The position numbers and the translations under genes were made by a program. Below are positions 8,063 to 15,823 of a stretch of 25,942 bases of DNA, in pieces. Origin of the DNA: Hungateiclostridiaceae bacterium UBA3934 (lineage in GTDB: Bacteria; Bacillota; Clostridia; Acetivibrionales; DTU013); assembly GCA_002385815.1 (NCBI GenBank), contig DGEE01000065.1, positions 1 through 25,942 on the forward strand, in the 5' to 3' direction. Below the pieces are notes generated by a model. The model was not told the origin of the DNA, made no database searches, and worked only from the letters and a program-made list of their open reading frames with translations. Each line of letters opens with the position of its first letter. Positions within the stretch are counted from its first letter, which is position 1.

Positions 8063-9121
8063 GTGAAAAAAATGGTTTCATCTGAATCGATGCATGTGGT
8101 GAAGAAGATGGCGTTCCTTGCCATGGCCGGACTTCTGCTGCTTATATCAGGCTGCGGGCCTGACAAAACTGCCGCCAGGGAAGATAAGGTATCGAAGATA
8201 GGGTTCATTTATGAAACGATGACAGTCGAAAGGTGGCAGAGGGACAGGGACATATTCGTAGCAAAAGCGGAGAACCTGGGGGCTGAAGTCATTGTAAAAA
8301 ATGCATATGAGGACTGTAATCTTCAGAGGGAGATCGCCATCGAAATGATTAAGCAGGGAGTGGATGTGCTCGTAATCGTTGCCGTTGATAAGGCCAGCCT
8401 CAGGGATCTTGTCAAATACGCCCGCAACCGTGATGTAAATGTTATCGCATATGACCGGATGATAAGGGATGCCGAGATCGACTTTTACATATCATTTGAC
8501 AATGAGGAGGTAGGCCGTCTGATGGGACAGGCTGCTGTGGAAAAAGTCCCTGAAGGGAATTATCTCATCCTCAATGGCACTGAGAGGGACAACAACTCCT
8601 TTATGATCAACGAAGGTTATTACAGCGTACTTGATCCTTATATCGAAAAAGGTGCCATCAAAATCGTGGGAGAAACCTGGATCGATGCCTGGCGAACAGA
8701 AGGCTCATATGAGTTTGTCAGCAAGATACTGAACAGCGGGCAGAAGGTGGATGCCATCATTGCTGCAAATGACCAGTTGGCTGAGGGAGCTATTACTGCA
8801 CTGAGTGAAAACAGGCTTGCAGGAGAAGTTTTCGTTACAGGGCAGGACGCCGAACTTGGTGCATGCCGGAGGATAGTAGAGGGCACACAGGGATGTACGG
8901 TTTACAAGCCCATAAGCATCCTTGCAGAAGGTGCTGCCGAGATCGCCGTAAGAATGGCGGAGGGAAGAGATATCGGTCCTCACGAAACGATCTTCAACGG
9001 GGCATATGATATTCCCTGCTGGATTTATAAACCGCTGCTCGTCACAAGGGACAATATCGATGAAACGGTGATAAAAGACGGCTTTTTCACAGCCGAACAG
9101 GTATACAGACATACCCCGTAG
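8063..9121 (+). CDS. xylF: XylF-like D-xylose-binding lipoprotein
   Basis: This 352-residue lipoprotein has the lipobox LLLLISGC with lipidated C31, followed by a binding-protein fold strongly resembling E. coli XylF. Shared stretches are ERWQRDRDIF (57-65), AYDRMI (129-134), FYISFDNE (141-148), RDNN (175-178), AANDQLAEGAI (234-244), GQDAEL (260-265) and TVYKPI (279-284). These cover the sugar-contact regions of XylF, so D-xylose or a similar aldopentose is the likely ligand. No xylG/xylH genes adjoin it, so it may feed the GguAB importer or act as a XylFII-like sensory protein for the kinase upstream. GTG 8063 has GAGAGG (8051-8056) at 6 bases, and later in-frame ATGs lack a ribosome binding site. 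It probably forms its own transcription unit. Confidence 0.88.
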   Translation: MKKMVSSESMHVVKKMAFLAMAGLLLLISGCGPDKTAAREDKVSKIGFIYETMTVERWQRDRDIFVAKAENLGAEVIVKNAYEDCNLQREIAIEMIKQGVDVLVIVAVDKASLRDLVKYARNRDVNVIAYDRMIRDAEIDFYISFDNEEVGRLMGQAAVEKVPEGNYLILNGTERDNNSFMINEGYYSVLDPYIEKGAIKIVGETWIDAWRTEGSYEFVSKILNSGQKVDAIIAANDQLAEGAITALSENRLAGEVFVTGQDAELGACRRIVEGTQGCTVYKPISILAEGAAEIAVRMAEGRDIGPHETIFNGAYDIPCWIYKPLLVTRDNIDETVIKDGFFTAEQVYRHTP

Positions 9122-9253
9122 CCAACAACCTTTTGCCTGTTCAAAATCTCAATTGAACTCCGGAGCATCTTTTTCGCTTCTGAAATTTCTGCTGCCGTTT
9201 GTCAGTTTGTGCTTGAATTTTTCATCGCAGCACAATAAAATGGTAAACAGTTG

Positions 9254-9280
9254 GTGTTATCCACACAAAATGGATATCAC
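9254..9280 (+). repeat. Near-perfect inverted repeat upstream of the kinase-like gene
   Basis: GTGTTATCCA - 7 bases - TGGATATCAC pairs in 9 of 10 positions. It is followed by a T-rich stretch (ATGCTTTTTATTC), so it could be a weak terminator for the xylF-like gene. It could also be an operator, since a possible -10 (TATTAT, 9306-9311) lies 26 bp downstream. The gap 9122-9345 shows nothing else clear. Confidence 0.4.
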
Positions 9281-9345
9281 AAATGCTTTTTATTCTATTT
9301 TATGATATTATGTAAATTCGATCATATTAGCAGGGGATATGTGTC

Positions 9346-10173
9346 ATGAAATACGATGTCGAATTGGTTGGGAAAATAGGATCCATGGCATTGATCCGCG
9401 AGAAAGAGCATGATATCGATTATAACGTATTCAGCCGTATAGGAAGTGAGCTGTGCCCGGGAATGATATGGGTAAGTTCAGGTGCGGTGGAGATAGGGCG
9501 TCTGGATTATATCAAGCGGACAGGGCAAGAGCTGACCGGTCCGAAGCAGGATATCATGACTGACTATTCAGCCCAGGGGCAAACGATACTGATGGAGGAA
9601 TACCGCCGGTATATCCCTTCGAAGTACTCCGTCAGACAGCTGCTGGTGGAGCATGTGCATTTCAACGACCCTGAAAAGCGGGATCATATCTACCAGTTCC
9701 TGATGCGCTGTGTAAAGCAGGACGCCATACCGATCGTAAACTACAATGATACCGTCAGCTTTGAAGAAAACCGCAGATGGGAACTGGAGCAGCTTCGCAA
9801 TAACGGGAACAGGGAGATCGTGGAATGCATCGACAACGATGAGACAGCTGCAGTGATTGCTTCACTGGTCCATCCAAAGTATCTGCTCATTTTTACCTCT
9901 GTCGAGGGGATCTATACTGACCCGAAGGATCCATCCACTCTGGTTGAGTGTGTAGAGGGCAAAAATGCAGATGAAGTGATAGAGGCAATAAACGAATTAC
10001 AGAAGCATTGCTTTGGAAAGAGCCGTTCCGGCGCAGGTGGAGCCAAAGCAAAACTGGAATTTATCAAGGAACCGATCCGCCAGGGTACAACTGTCATGAT
10101 AGCGAGTTCCCGATATCGGATATCAGATGTTCTCGCCGGCAATTGCCCGCGGACTGTTTTCCGGGTCAGATAA
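9346..10173 (+). CDS. Amino acid kinase family protein, glutamate 5-kinase-like, no PUA domain
   Basis: This 275-residue protein has the amino acid kinase fold and resembles the catalytic domain of glutamate 5-kinase (ProB). Visible motifs are GKIGS (9-13), SSGAVEIGR (44-52), KQDI near 67, PIVNYNDTV (129-137), IDNDETAAVIA (162-172), LIFTSVEGIYTDP (181-193) and the nucleotide-loop motif SGAGGAKAKL (228-237). The family would phosphorylate glutamate with ATP in proline synthesis. It lacks the C-terminal PUA domain and carries about 16 extra residues between NDTV and DND compared with E. coli ProB, close to the substrate site. No proA or proC adjoins it. A changed substrate is therefore possible and I give no symbol. 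The ATG is preceded by AGGGG at 9332-9336. It is the first gene of a three-gene + strand island. Confidence 0.75.
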   Translation: MKYDVELVGKIGSMALIREKEHDIDYNVFSRIGSELCPGMIWVSSGAVEIGRLDYIKRTGQELTGPKQDIMTDYSAQGQTILMEEYRRYIPSKYSVRQLLVEHVHFNDPEKRDHIYQFLMRCVKQDAIPIVNYNDTVSFEENRRWELEQLRNNGNREIVECIDNDETAAVIASLVHPKYLLIFTSVEGIYTDPKDPSTLVECVEGKNADEVIEAINELQKHCFGKSRSGAGGAKAKLEFIKEPIRQGTTVMIASSRYRISDVLAGNCPRTVFRVR

Positions 10174-10220
10174 TCAGCTCCTGGTCATTTTTTATCCTGG
10201 TTTACAGTGCTGCCTTGATT

Positions 10221-10261
10221 CTGTCAGCTGTTGTCCGGGATCGCCCGGTTTTGGCTGACAG
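10221..10261 (+). other. Two-tier RNA hairpin between kinase-like gene and citrate synthase
   Basis: An outer 8-bp stem CTGTCAGC / GCTGACAG encloses a 6/5-base internal loop and an inner stem CCGGG / CCCGG with an ATCG loop. All stem pairs are Watson-Crick. There is no T run, so it is not a simple terminator. It lies 48 bp after the kinase-like gene and upstream of the citrate synthase promoter, suggesting a 3' structure of the kinase-like transcript. Confidence 0.5.
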
Positions 10262-10335
10262 GTCCGGTGTCTGCATTATTTCTGACAGCAGAAGCCGAAT
10301 CTGCCGATATTTCCGATGTTGGCGCGCGTCCAGCC

Positions 10336-10364
10336 TTTTAATCGGACCATTATTAATGTATAAT
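10336..10364 (+). promoter_or_regulatory. Promoter of citrate synthase gene
   Basis: A perfect TATAAT at 10359-10364 is paired with a weak -35, TTTTAA at 10336-10341, with a 17-bp spacer. It lies 41 bp upstream of the citrate synthase ATG. Confidence 0.5.
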
Positions 10365-10405
10365 AAGAAAACAGACACAGAAACAGTGAAAGGAGTGACT
10401 ACATA

Positions 10406-11767
10406 ATGGCTAACCGTTTCTCCAAGATAACTCCTGAGATACTAGAGCTTTCCTCATTATTTGAAAACAACAGCCGGATCGATCCCTCATATTACGATAA
10501 ATATGACGTAAAAAGAGGTTTGCGTGATATAAACGGAAAAGGTGTATTGACGGGATTGACGGTCATATCGGAAATCATCTCATCAAAAATCGTTGATGGG
10601 AAAGAGTATCCCTGCGAAGGAAAGCTTTATTACAGAGGAATAGACGTGGAAGAAATCGTGGAAGGATTCATAAAAGAAGACCGCTTCGGCTATGAAGAGG
10701 TGGCCTATCTCCTGTTGTTCGGTGAGTTGCCTGATGCAAAGCGCCTGGAGGATTTCAACAGGATACTGGCAAATTACCGTTCACTGCCGACAAACTTTGT
10801 GCGGGATATCATTATGAAGGCTCCCAGTCACGATATGATGAACACACTGGCCAGAAGCGTTCTGACCATGTATTCCTATGATGATTACGCTGATGACAAT
10901 ACACTGCCCAATGTGCTGCGGCAGTCCCTGCAGCTGATAGCGCTGTTCCCGCTGCTGTCCGTATACGGGTACCAGGCTTACTGTCACTACCATGACAAAA
11001 AGAGCCTCTTTATCCATCGTCCTCAGCCCGAATTATCGACTGCAGAGAACATATTGTATATTCTGAGGCCTGACAGCAAATATACGCCGCTCGAAGCAAA
11101 AATTCTCGATCTGGCGCTGGTGCTGCATGCTGAGCACGGCGGCGGCAACAACTCAACCTTCACCACACATGTGGTGACATCCTCCGGAACAGATACCTAC
11201 TCGGCCATCACAGCGGCCCTTTGTTCTCTGAAGGGACCCAGGCACGGCGGTGCCAATATCAAAGTGGTACAGATGTTTGACGATATGAAGACCAAAATAT
11301 CTGACTGGACTGATGAAGGAGAGGTTGCAGATTACCTTGAACGGCTGCTGGACAAGAAGGAATTTGACCGCTCAGGACTGATTTACGGGATGGGGCATGC
11401 CGTATATTCGCTGTCTGACCCGCGTGCCACCATGCTCAAGAAATTTGTCGAAAGTCTCTCAAAAGAAAAAGACCGTATGGATGAGTTCAGGCTTTATTCA
11501 CTGGTCGAAAAGCTGGCACCTGAAATCATCAGGGAGAGAAGACGTATCTACAAGGGCGTAAGTGCCAATGTGGATTTCTACAGCGGCTTCGTATACAACA
11601 TGCTGGGACTGCCCCTGCAGTTGTTCACGCCTCTGTTCGCCATTGCCCGTATACCCGGGTGGGCGGCCCACCGTATGGAGGAAATAGCAAATGCAGGTAA
11701 AATCATCAGACCTGCCTACAAATCAGTTTCAGAGAAGCGTGATTATATCCCGCTGGATGCAAGATAA
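10406..11767 (+). CDS. gltA: Citrate synthase
   Basis: This 453-residue enzyme condenses oxaloacetate and acetyl-CoA to citrate in the cytoplasm. The catalytic triad is intact: H280 in GPRHGGAN, H331 in GMGHAVYSLSDPRA and D390 in NVDFYSG, matching H264, H305 and D362 of E. coli GltA. The LHAEHGGGNNSTF block (240-252) and the C-terminal RIPGWAAHRMEE are also typical. The length and the N-terminal extension match the approximately 450-residue citrate/2-methylcitrate synthases of Clostridia. Methylcitrate synthase activity cannot be excluded from sequence, but no prp genes adjoin it. In a strict anaerobe it would probably serve an incomplete TCA cycle leading to 2-oxoglutarate and glutamate. AAAGGAG (10388-10394) lies upstream of the ATG, and a hairpin follows the gene. 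Confidence 0.95.
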   Translation: MANRFSKITPEILELSSLFENNSRIDPSYYDKYDVKRGLRDINGKGVLTGLTVISEIISSKIVDGKEYPCEGKLYYRGIDVEEIVEGFIKEDRFGYEEVAYLLLFGELPDAKRLEDFNRILANYRSLPTNFVRDIIMKAPSHDMMNTLARSVLTMYSYDDYADDNTLPNVLRQSLQLIALFPLLSVYGYQAYCHYHDKKSLFIHRPQPELSTAENILYILRPDSKYTPLEAKILDLALVLHAEHGGGNNSTFTTHVVTSSGTDTYSAITAALCSLKGPRHGGANIKVVQMFDDMKTKISDWTDEGEVADYLERLLDKKEFDRSGLIYGMGHAVYSLSDPRATMLKKFVESLSKEKDRMDEFRLYSLVEKLAPEIIRERRRIYKGVSANVDFYSGFVYNMLGLPLQLFTPLFAIARIPGWAAHRMEEIANAGKIIRPAYKSVSEKRDYIPLDAR

Positions 11768-11791
11768 GATAAGGTGAGGCAAGTTTCGGGG

Positions 11792-11836
11792 TTTCAGGCA
11801 TGACCTCGAACCAAAAGCAAAATTTCAAGCCTGACC
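11792..11836 (+). repeat. Imperfect direct repeat downstream of citrate synthase
   Basis: TTTCAGGCATGACC (11792-11805) and TTTCAAGCCTGACC (11823-11836) match at 12 of 14 positions and start 31 bp apart, about three helical turns. They lie between the citrate synthase stop and the hairpin before the MFS gene. They may be regulator half-sites or chance repeats. Confidence 0.3.
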
Positions 11837-11866
11837 ACAGCAATACCCCCAACAAACTGAACAGAG

Positions 11867-11891
11867 CAAACCGCCGGTTTCCGGCGGTTTG
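11867..11891 (+). terminator. Strong hairpin between citrate synthase and MFS gene
   Basis: A perfect 11-bp stem, CAAACCGCCGG / CCGGCGGTTTG, has a TTT loop and is followed by TTGGTGTTAG. Such a GC-rich stem would terminate or stabilise the citrate synthase mRNA. The upstream segment CCAACAAAC (11849-11857) can alternatively pair with GTTTGTTGG (11887-11895) and break the stem base, so a regulated structure is possible. Confidence 0.6.
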
Positions 11892-11915
11892 TTGGTGTTA
11901 GAGAGGAAAACCTGA

Positions 11916-13184
11916 ATGAAGAATATTTTACATAAAAACCAATTATTCCAGACGCTTGTTGAGCTGAAAGGGAATCCCCGCGCATGTGTCTATACTGAGC
12001 CGATGTGGGGGCTGTCCATGAATTTGTGTCTGCCCTATGCAACAGTATACATGCTTTCTTTCGGTATGAGCGATGTGCAGGTGGGGATCGTCACCTCGAT
12101 CTATATGTTTTCCCAGATGATCAGTGCGTTCCTGTCAGGCGCTGTCACAGACAAGCTGGGGAGGAGGAAGAGCACAGCCATTTTCGATTTTCTGGCATGG
12201 AGTATCCCCAGCATCATCTGGGCATCCAGCCAGGGCTTCTGGTTTTTTGTCGTGGCTGCACTGTTCAACGGGATGATGAGGATAACACATGTGGCCTGGA
12301 ATTGTCTGCTGATCGAAGATGCACCCAGGGATAAAATAACCCACATATATTCATGGATCATCGTCTTCGGCAACCTTTCTGCCCTGTTTGCTCCGATTTC
12401 CTCGGTGCTTGTGGCTAAGCTGACGCTGACGCCGGCCATACGAATACTGTATATCAATGCTTTTGTAATTATGACAGCAAAGGTATTGATCCTGTACAGG
12501 CTCTCAACTGAGACAGCTGTCGGCAGGGTGAGGCTTGAAGAGTCGCGCGGCAAGTCGTGGAGCGAGATGTTGTCGGGATATAGGAACACAGTGAGAAAGA
12601 TCAGGGCATCCCGTGGCACCATGTTCGCACTGATAATCAGCATACTGGTGGAGATCGTAGTCATGCTCGGTACGACTTTCTGGCAGATCATCGTATCGCG
12701 GCGTATTGGTGTTCCTGACACATTGCTGCCCATATTCCCGATGGTGAAGAGCATACTGTCGATTTTCCTTTTCTTCACTATCATATCGAAAATAAAGCAG
12801 ACAAACCTTAAAACGCCGTTGTATGGCGGGTTCGCCAGTTATATCATCAGCTGCGCATTGCTGATCTCTATAACGGGTACTGGTGTGTTGGGATATGCAT
12901 TGCTGTTTGCCTCCATATTATTCGAAGCACTGGGAGCAGCCATCCTGAACACGCTGAGGGAATCACTGGTGGCCATCCATGTTGATGCGGAGGAGCGTTC
13001 CGGGGCTATGGGTCTGATCCTGACGACTGTCATGCTGGTCAGTGTACCTTTCGGGTATATCGGCGGACTGCTGAGCGATGTCTCAAGAGTATTGCCATTT
13101 GTCCTGAGTATCGTATTGCTGCTCCTGGGGATCCTTGCGACTGCATTGTTCTATCGCCGGTCCTCCGTAAGCTATATCAGGTAA
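11916..13184 (+). CDS. MFS transporter of unknown substrate
   Basis: This 422-residue integral membrane protein is of the major facilitator superfamily. The diagnostic motif A between segments 2 and 3 is present as GAVTDKLGRRK (75-85), and about 12 hydrophobic segments are split by a cytoplasmic central loop (RLEESRGKSWSEMLSGYRNTVRKI, beginning near residue 205). The substrate cannot be read from sequence. Set-wide features resemble uncharacterised MFS exporters or permeases of Clostridia. The ATG follows AGAGAGG (11900-11906). The gene lies 148 bp after citrate synthase behind a strong hairpin, so it may be a separate or attenuated transcription unit. A role in citrate or other organic acid traffic is tempting from position, but nothing in the protein supports it. 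Confidence 0.85.
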   Translation: MKNILHKNQLFQTLVELKGNPRACVYTEPMWGLSMNLCLPYATVYMLSFGMSDVQVGIVTSIYMFSQMISAFLSGAVTDKLGRRKSTAIFDFLAWSIPSIIWASSQGFWFFVVAALFNGMMRITHVAWNCLLIEDAPRDKITHIYSWIIVFGNLSALFAPISSVLVAKLTLTPAIRILYINAFVIMTAKVLILYRLSTETAVGRVRLEESRGKSWSEMLSGYRNTVRKIRASRGTMFALIISILVEIVVMLGTTFWQIIVSRRIGVPDTLLPIFPMVKSILSIFLFFTIISKIKQTNLKTPLYGGFASYIISCALLISITGTGVLGYALLFASILFEALGAAILNTLRESLVAIHVDAEERSGAMGLILTTVMLVSVPFGYIGGLLSDVSRVLPFVLSIVLLLLGILATALFYRRSSVSYIR

Positions 13185-13279
13185 GCTGCATGCAGCGGCC
13201 TGGCTTTGATTTGTGCCATAGTGTACAGTCAAGTCTTAGTGCATGATTAAGTGCAGGTATTCAACCAGGACAGGCACCT
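13185..13279. other. Convergent intergenic region
   Basis: The gap between the convergent MFS and DHHW genes holds a 12-bp perfect palindrome, GCTGCATGCAGC (13185-13196), directly after the MFS stop. It has no loop and no T run, so a standard terminator is not evident for either direction. No gene is seen. Confidence 0.4.
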
Positions 13280-14383
13280 TTACTTAAGCATGTAGCTGTT
13301 GTTTAGTGTGGAAGTGCTGTATAGGAACAGGGCATCCTGATATTCGGTGAAATCTATATAGCTGCCCAGTATTTCAGCGGATATCATACGAAGGTCCACC
13401 AGCGTTATTTTTGAGTAACCGCACAGCAGCAGCGGGGCGATACTGCTTCCAAACGAATCGCGGATAAGTATAAGGCCCCTGTTGGTCGGACTATCCGGGT
13501 TTTCAATGGTAAGAAGCGGCTGCGGACCGGACAGGAACACATCATAAGGGTCAATGCCTGTGAACCTTTCCGGCTCATATATTTTGCCGTATGTTCCACT
13601 GTAGTGATCAAAGACCATGGCGCTCTCCAAAGTGCTGTTCGTCAGGTAAACAAGAGTGTCGGGATTCGCTTTTACAGCGGCCTGACCGTAATATGAACCG
13701 TAAAACGGGTACAATTCTCTTCTGGTAAATTTCGCATCAGAAGCCCTGGCGGCGTTTCCCATCTCTTCCAGGATTTTATCCGCCACACCGATCAGCCTGT
13801 CCTGGTCCCAATGGATATCTGTCCGATAGTAATCATCGATTGAAAGAGACTTAAAGAGATCGATATATCCGATCTCTGAAATGTTTTCGTCCATAAGCCC
13901 TGTCATTCTGCTGTAGTCGATTGAAAGATATCCATTTTCCGATGCCAGGAAATAATTTTTATCAGGGATAACAGCATATTTCGTATTGATGTCTCGCAGA
14001 TACCTGTTGTATATATCATTAAGTTTATTGGCCGCATTCAGGACTGATTTTTCATTAAGGGGGTATTCGAGCTTATTTATGATCCCATTCACCATATAAA
14101 TACCGTTGTTGTCCTTTTGCCTTAATATGTTGTATTTTACAAATGCTTTAAACCCCCTGAAATCGTCGCGGAATATGAACTGGTCCAGTGAATATTTGTC
14201 GAAGTCGCTGAAAAAATCACCGCTAAAAAGCTTCTGCATGGAAAACTCCGGAAGTTTCGCCAGGGTCCGTCTTTCGCTTGCGGACACCTCTTTATCAGGA
14301 GCGGCGAAATTTCCGATCATAAATCCAAAGATAATAGTGATAAACAAAATAATCGTAATGATATTCCTGGTGTTATTTCTCAA
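13280..14383 (-). CDS. DHHW/AlgX-like protein, partner of MBOAT acyltransferase
   Basis: This 367-residue protein has an N-terminal membrane anchor (about 8-26) and a large extracellular domain of the DHHW/AlgX-AlgJ SGNH-like group. Key features are YYRTDIHWDQ with D189 and H191, and RDSFGSSIAPLL with likely nucleophile S310. Together these give the Ser and Asp-x-His of the family. In AlgJ/AlgX-type systems this protein transfers acyl groups onto an exported polysaccharide using acyl chains supplied by an AlgI-like MBOAT protein, encoded immediately upstream here. The start is TTG at 14383. An in-frame stop lies five codons upstream, AGGAG is 8 bases away, and the first downstream Met (residue 22) is inside the anchor. 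It is the last gene of a - strand operon and faces the MFS gene. Confidence 0.85.
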   Translation of the reverse strand: MRNNTRNIITIILFITIIFGFMIGNFAAPDKEVSASERRTLAKLPEFSMQKLFSGDFFSDFDKYSLDQFIFRDDFRGFKAFVKYNILRQKDNNGIYMVNGIINKLEYPLNEKSVLNAANKLNDIYNRYLRDINTKYAVIPDKNYFLASENGYLSIDYSRMTGLMDENISEIGYIDLFKSLSIDDYYRTDIHWDQDRLIGVADKILEEMGNAARASDAKFTRRELYPFYGSYYGQAAVKANPDTLVYLTNSTLESAMVFDHYSGTYGKIYEPERFTGIDPYDVFLSGPQPLLTIENPDSPTNRGLILIRDSFGSSIAPLLLCGYSKITLVDLRMISAEILGSYIDFTEYQDALFLYSTSTLNNSYMLK

Positions 14384-14417
14384 ATCACATTCTCCTTATG
14401 GCGAGCACCGCAGTTGA

Positions 14418-15821
14418 TCAAAACCGGAAATATAAAAACGGATTGAAGGATCCATCGACCAGATAAGCTGTGACAAGCAACAGCAGGGATACCTGGACTG
14501 CGGGCTCCAATATGTTTGCCAAACGGTTGATTTTTTTCAAGCTTTTCAGCCTGTCCACAGCCATCCTGGGTAATGGTGTGGCACCAACAGCAGCAACCAG
14601 CAGGATCACCGAGTAACTTTTTAAATAGTATATTGCTTCTGCGCCGACCAAAGGCACTCCAGGGAAACCGAACATGCCCCTGATATTGCTGATACATTCG
14701 GCCAGACCGTCTCCATTGAACAGAACAAAGCTGACCATTATGAAAAACAGCATATAAATGTGTCTTGCAAAAACAGGTATTTTCTCAAGGACCTTTAGCA
14801 GGAACAGTTTTTCAAGGCAAAGGAACACGGCGAAGTACAGCCCCCATAGTATGAAGTTCCACTCAGCTCCATGCCAGAACCCGGTGAGGAACCAGACGAC
14901 AAAGATGTTACGCAGCCATTTTGCTTTGCCGGCACGGTTTCCGCCCATAGGTATGTACACATAGTCCCTGAACCATGTGCCGAGGGATATGTGCCATCTT
15001 CTCCAGAACTCAGTGAGGCTTCTTGAGATAAAGGGGTAATCGAAATTTTCCGGGAAATGGAACCCGAATATTCTTCCCAGTCCGATCGCCATATCACTGT
15101 AGCCTGAAAAATCGTAATATATCTGTATCATAAACGAAAGGGCATACAACCAGTAAAACAAAACTGTTTTGCTTCCCGATTTCAGAAATATATCACCCAG
15201 TTCACCAAGGGTGTTTGCTATAATAACCTTTTTTGACAATCCTATAATAAACCGGCTGATCCCGGCGGCCATATCCGCAGATGAATGGATCCGGGATGAC
15301 AGCTCGGACTCGACGACGGCGTATCGGACTATGGGTCCTGCTATAAGCTGAGGAAATAACGATACATAGGTCGCGAAATCTATAAAGTTCCTTTGGGCTT
15401 TTACGTCGCCCCTGTATACATCAATGGTATACGACAGAACCTGGAAAGTGTAAAAGCTTATCCCAATGGGCAGAGCAATATTAAGCAGGCCTATATCGGT
15501 GCCGAGCAGCAGATTGAAATTTCTGACTGCAAAATTTGTATATTTAAAAAACAGCAGTGGACCAATGCTGAAAAAAACCGAGGAGATAAGCGAAATCTTC
15601 GCCAATCTCCCGCCTTTCTCCTTATCGATCCATAAACCGTGGAGGTACCCGGATATGCAGGCTGCGACCATCACAATGAGGTAGCCCGGCTCCCCGCAGA
15701 AGTAGAAAAACAGGCTCGATAACAGTAATATGAAGTTTTTCAGTCTGCGGGGCACAACCAGGTAAATCAACAGCACTACCGGCAAAAAGCAGTATAAAAA
15801 ACTGATGCTTGAAAATAACAT
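14418..15821 (-). CDS. MBOAT family membrane-bound O-acyltransferase (AlgI/DltB-like)
   Basis: This 467-residue multi-pass membrane protein belongs to the MBOAT family. Hallmarks are the block EFWRRWHISLGTWFRDYVYIP (271-291, H277) and the catalytic H317 in FLTGFWHGAEW. LIAGPIVRY (159-167) and YYDFSGYSDMAIGLG (235-249) are also typical of the AlgI branch. It would pass an acyl group, usually acetyl, across the membrane to an extracellular acceptor such as an exopolysaccharide or teichoic-acid-like polymer, working with the DHHW protein 34 bp downstream. The start ATG follows AAAGGA, which overlaps the stop of the DUF4358 gene 2 bp upstream, indicating translational coupling. No polysaccharide synthesis genes are in the window, so the acceptor is unknown. 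Confidence 0.92.
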   Translation of the reverse strand: MLFSSISFLYCFLPVVLLIYLVVPRRLKNFILLLSSLFFYFCGEPGYLIVMVAACISGYLHGLWIDKEKGGRLAKISLISSVFFSIGPLLFFKYTNFAVRNFNLLLGTDIGLLNIALPIGISFYTFQVLSYTIDVYRGDVKAQRNFIDFATYVSLFPQLIAGPIVRYAVVESELSSRIHSSADMAAGISRFIIGLSKKVIIANTLGELGDIFLKSGSKTVLFYWLYALSFMIQIYYDFSGYSDMAIGLGRIFGFHFPENFDYPFISRSLTEFWRRWHISLGTWFRDYVYIPMGGNRAGKAKWLRNIFVVWFLTGFWHGAEWNFILWGLYFAVFLCLEKLFLLKVLEKIPVFARHIYMLFFIMVSFVLFNGDGLAECISNIRGMFGFPGVPLVGAEAIYYLKSYSVILLVAAVGATPLPRMAVDRLKSLKKINRLANILEPAVQVSLLLLVTAYLVDGSFNPFLYFRF

Positions 15822-15823
15822 AC

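Noticed and set aside
10008..10406. 132-codon + strand open frame bridging the kinase-like gene and citrate synthase
   Set aside because: It starts inside the kinase-like gene in another frame and has no ribosome binding site. The intergenic part is better explained by the hairpin and promoter there.
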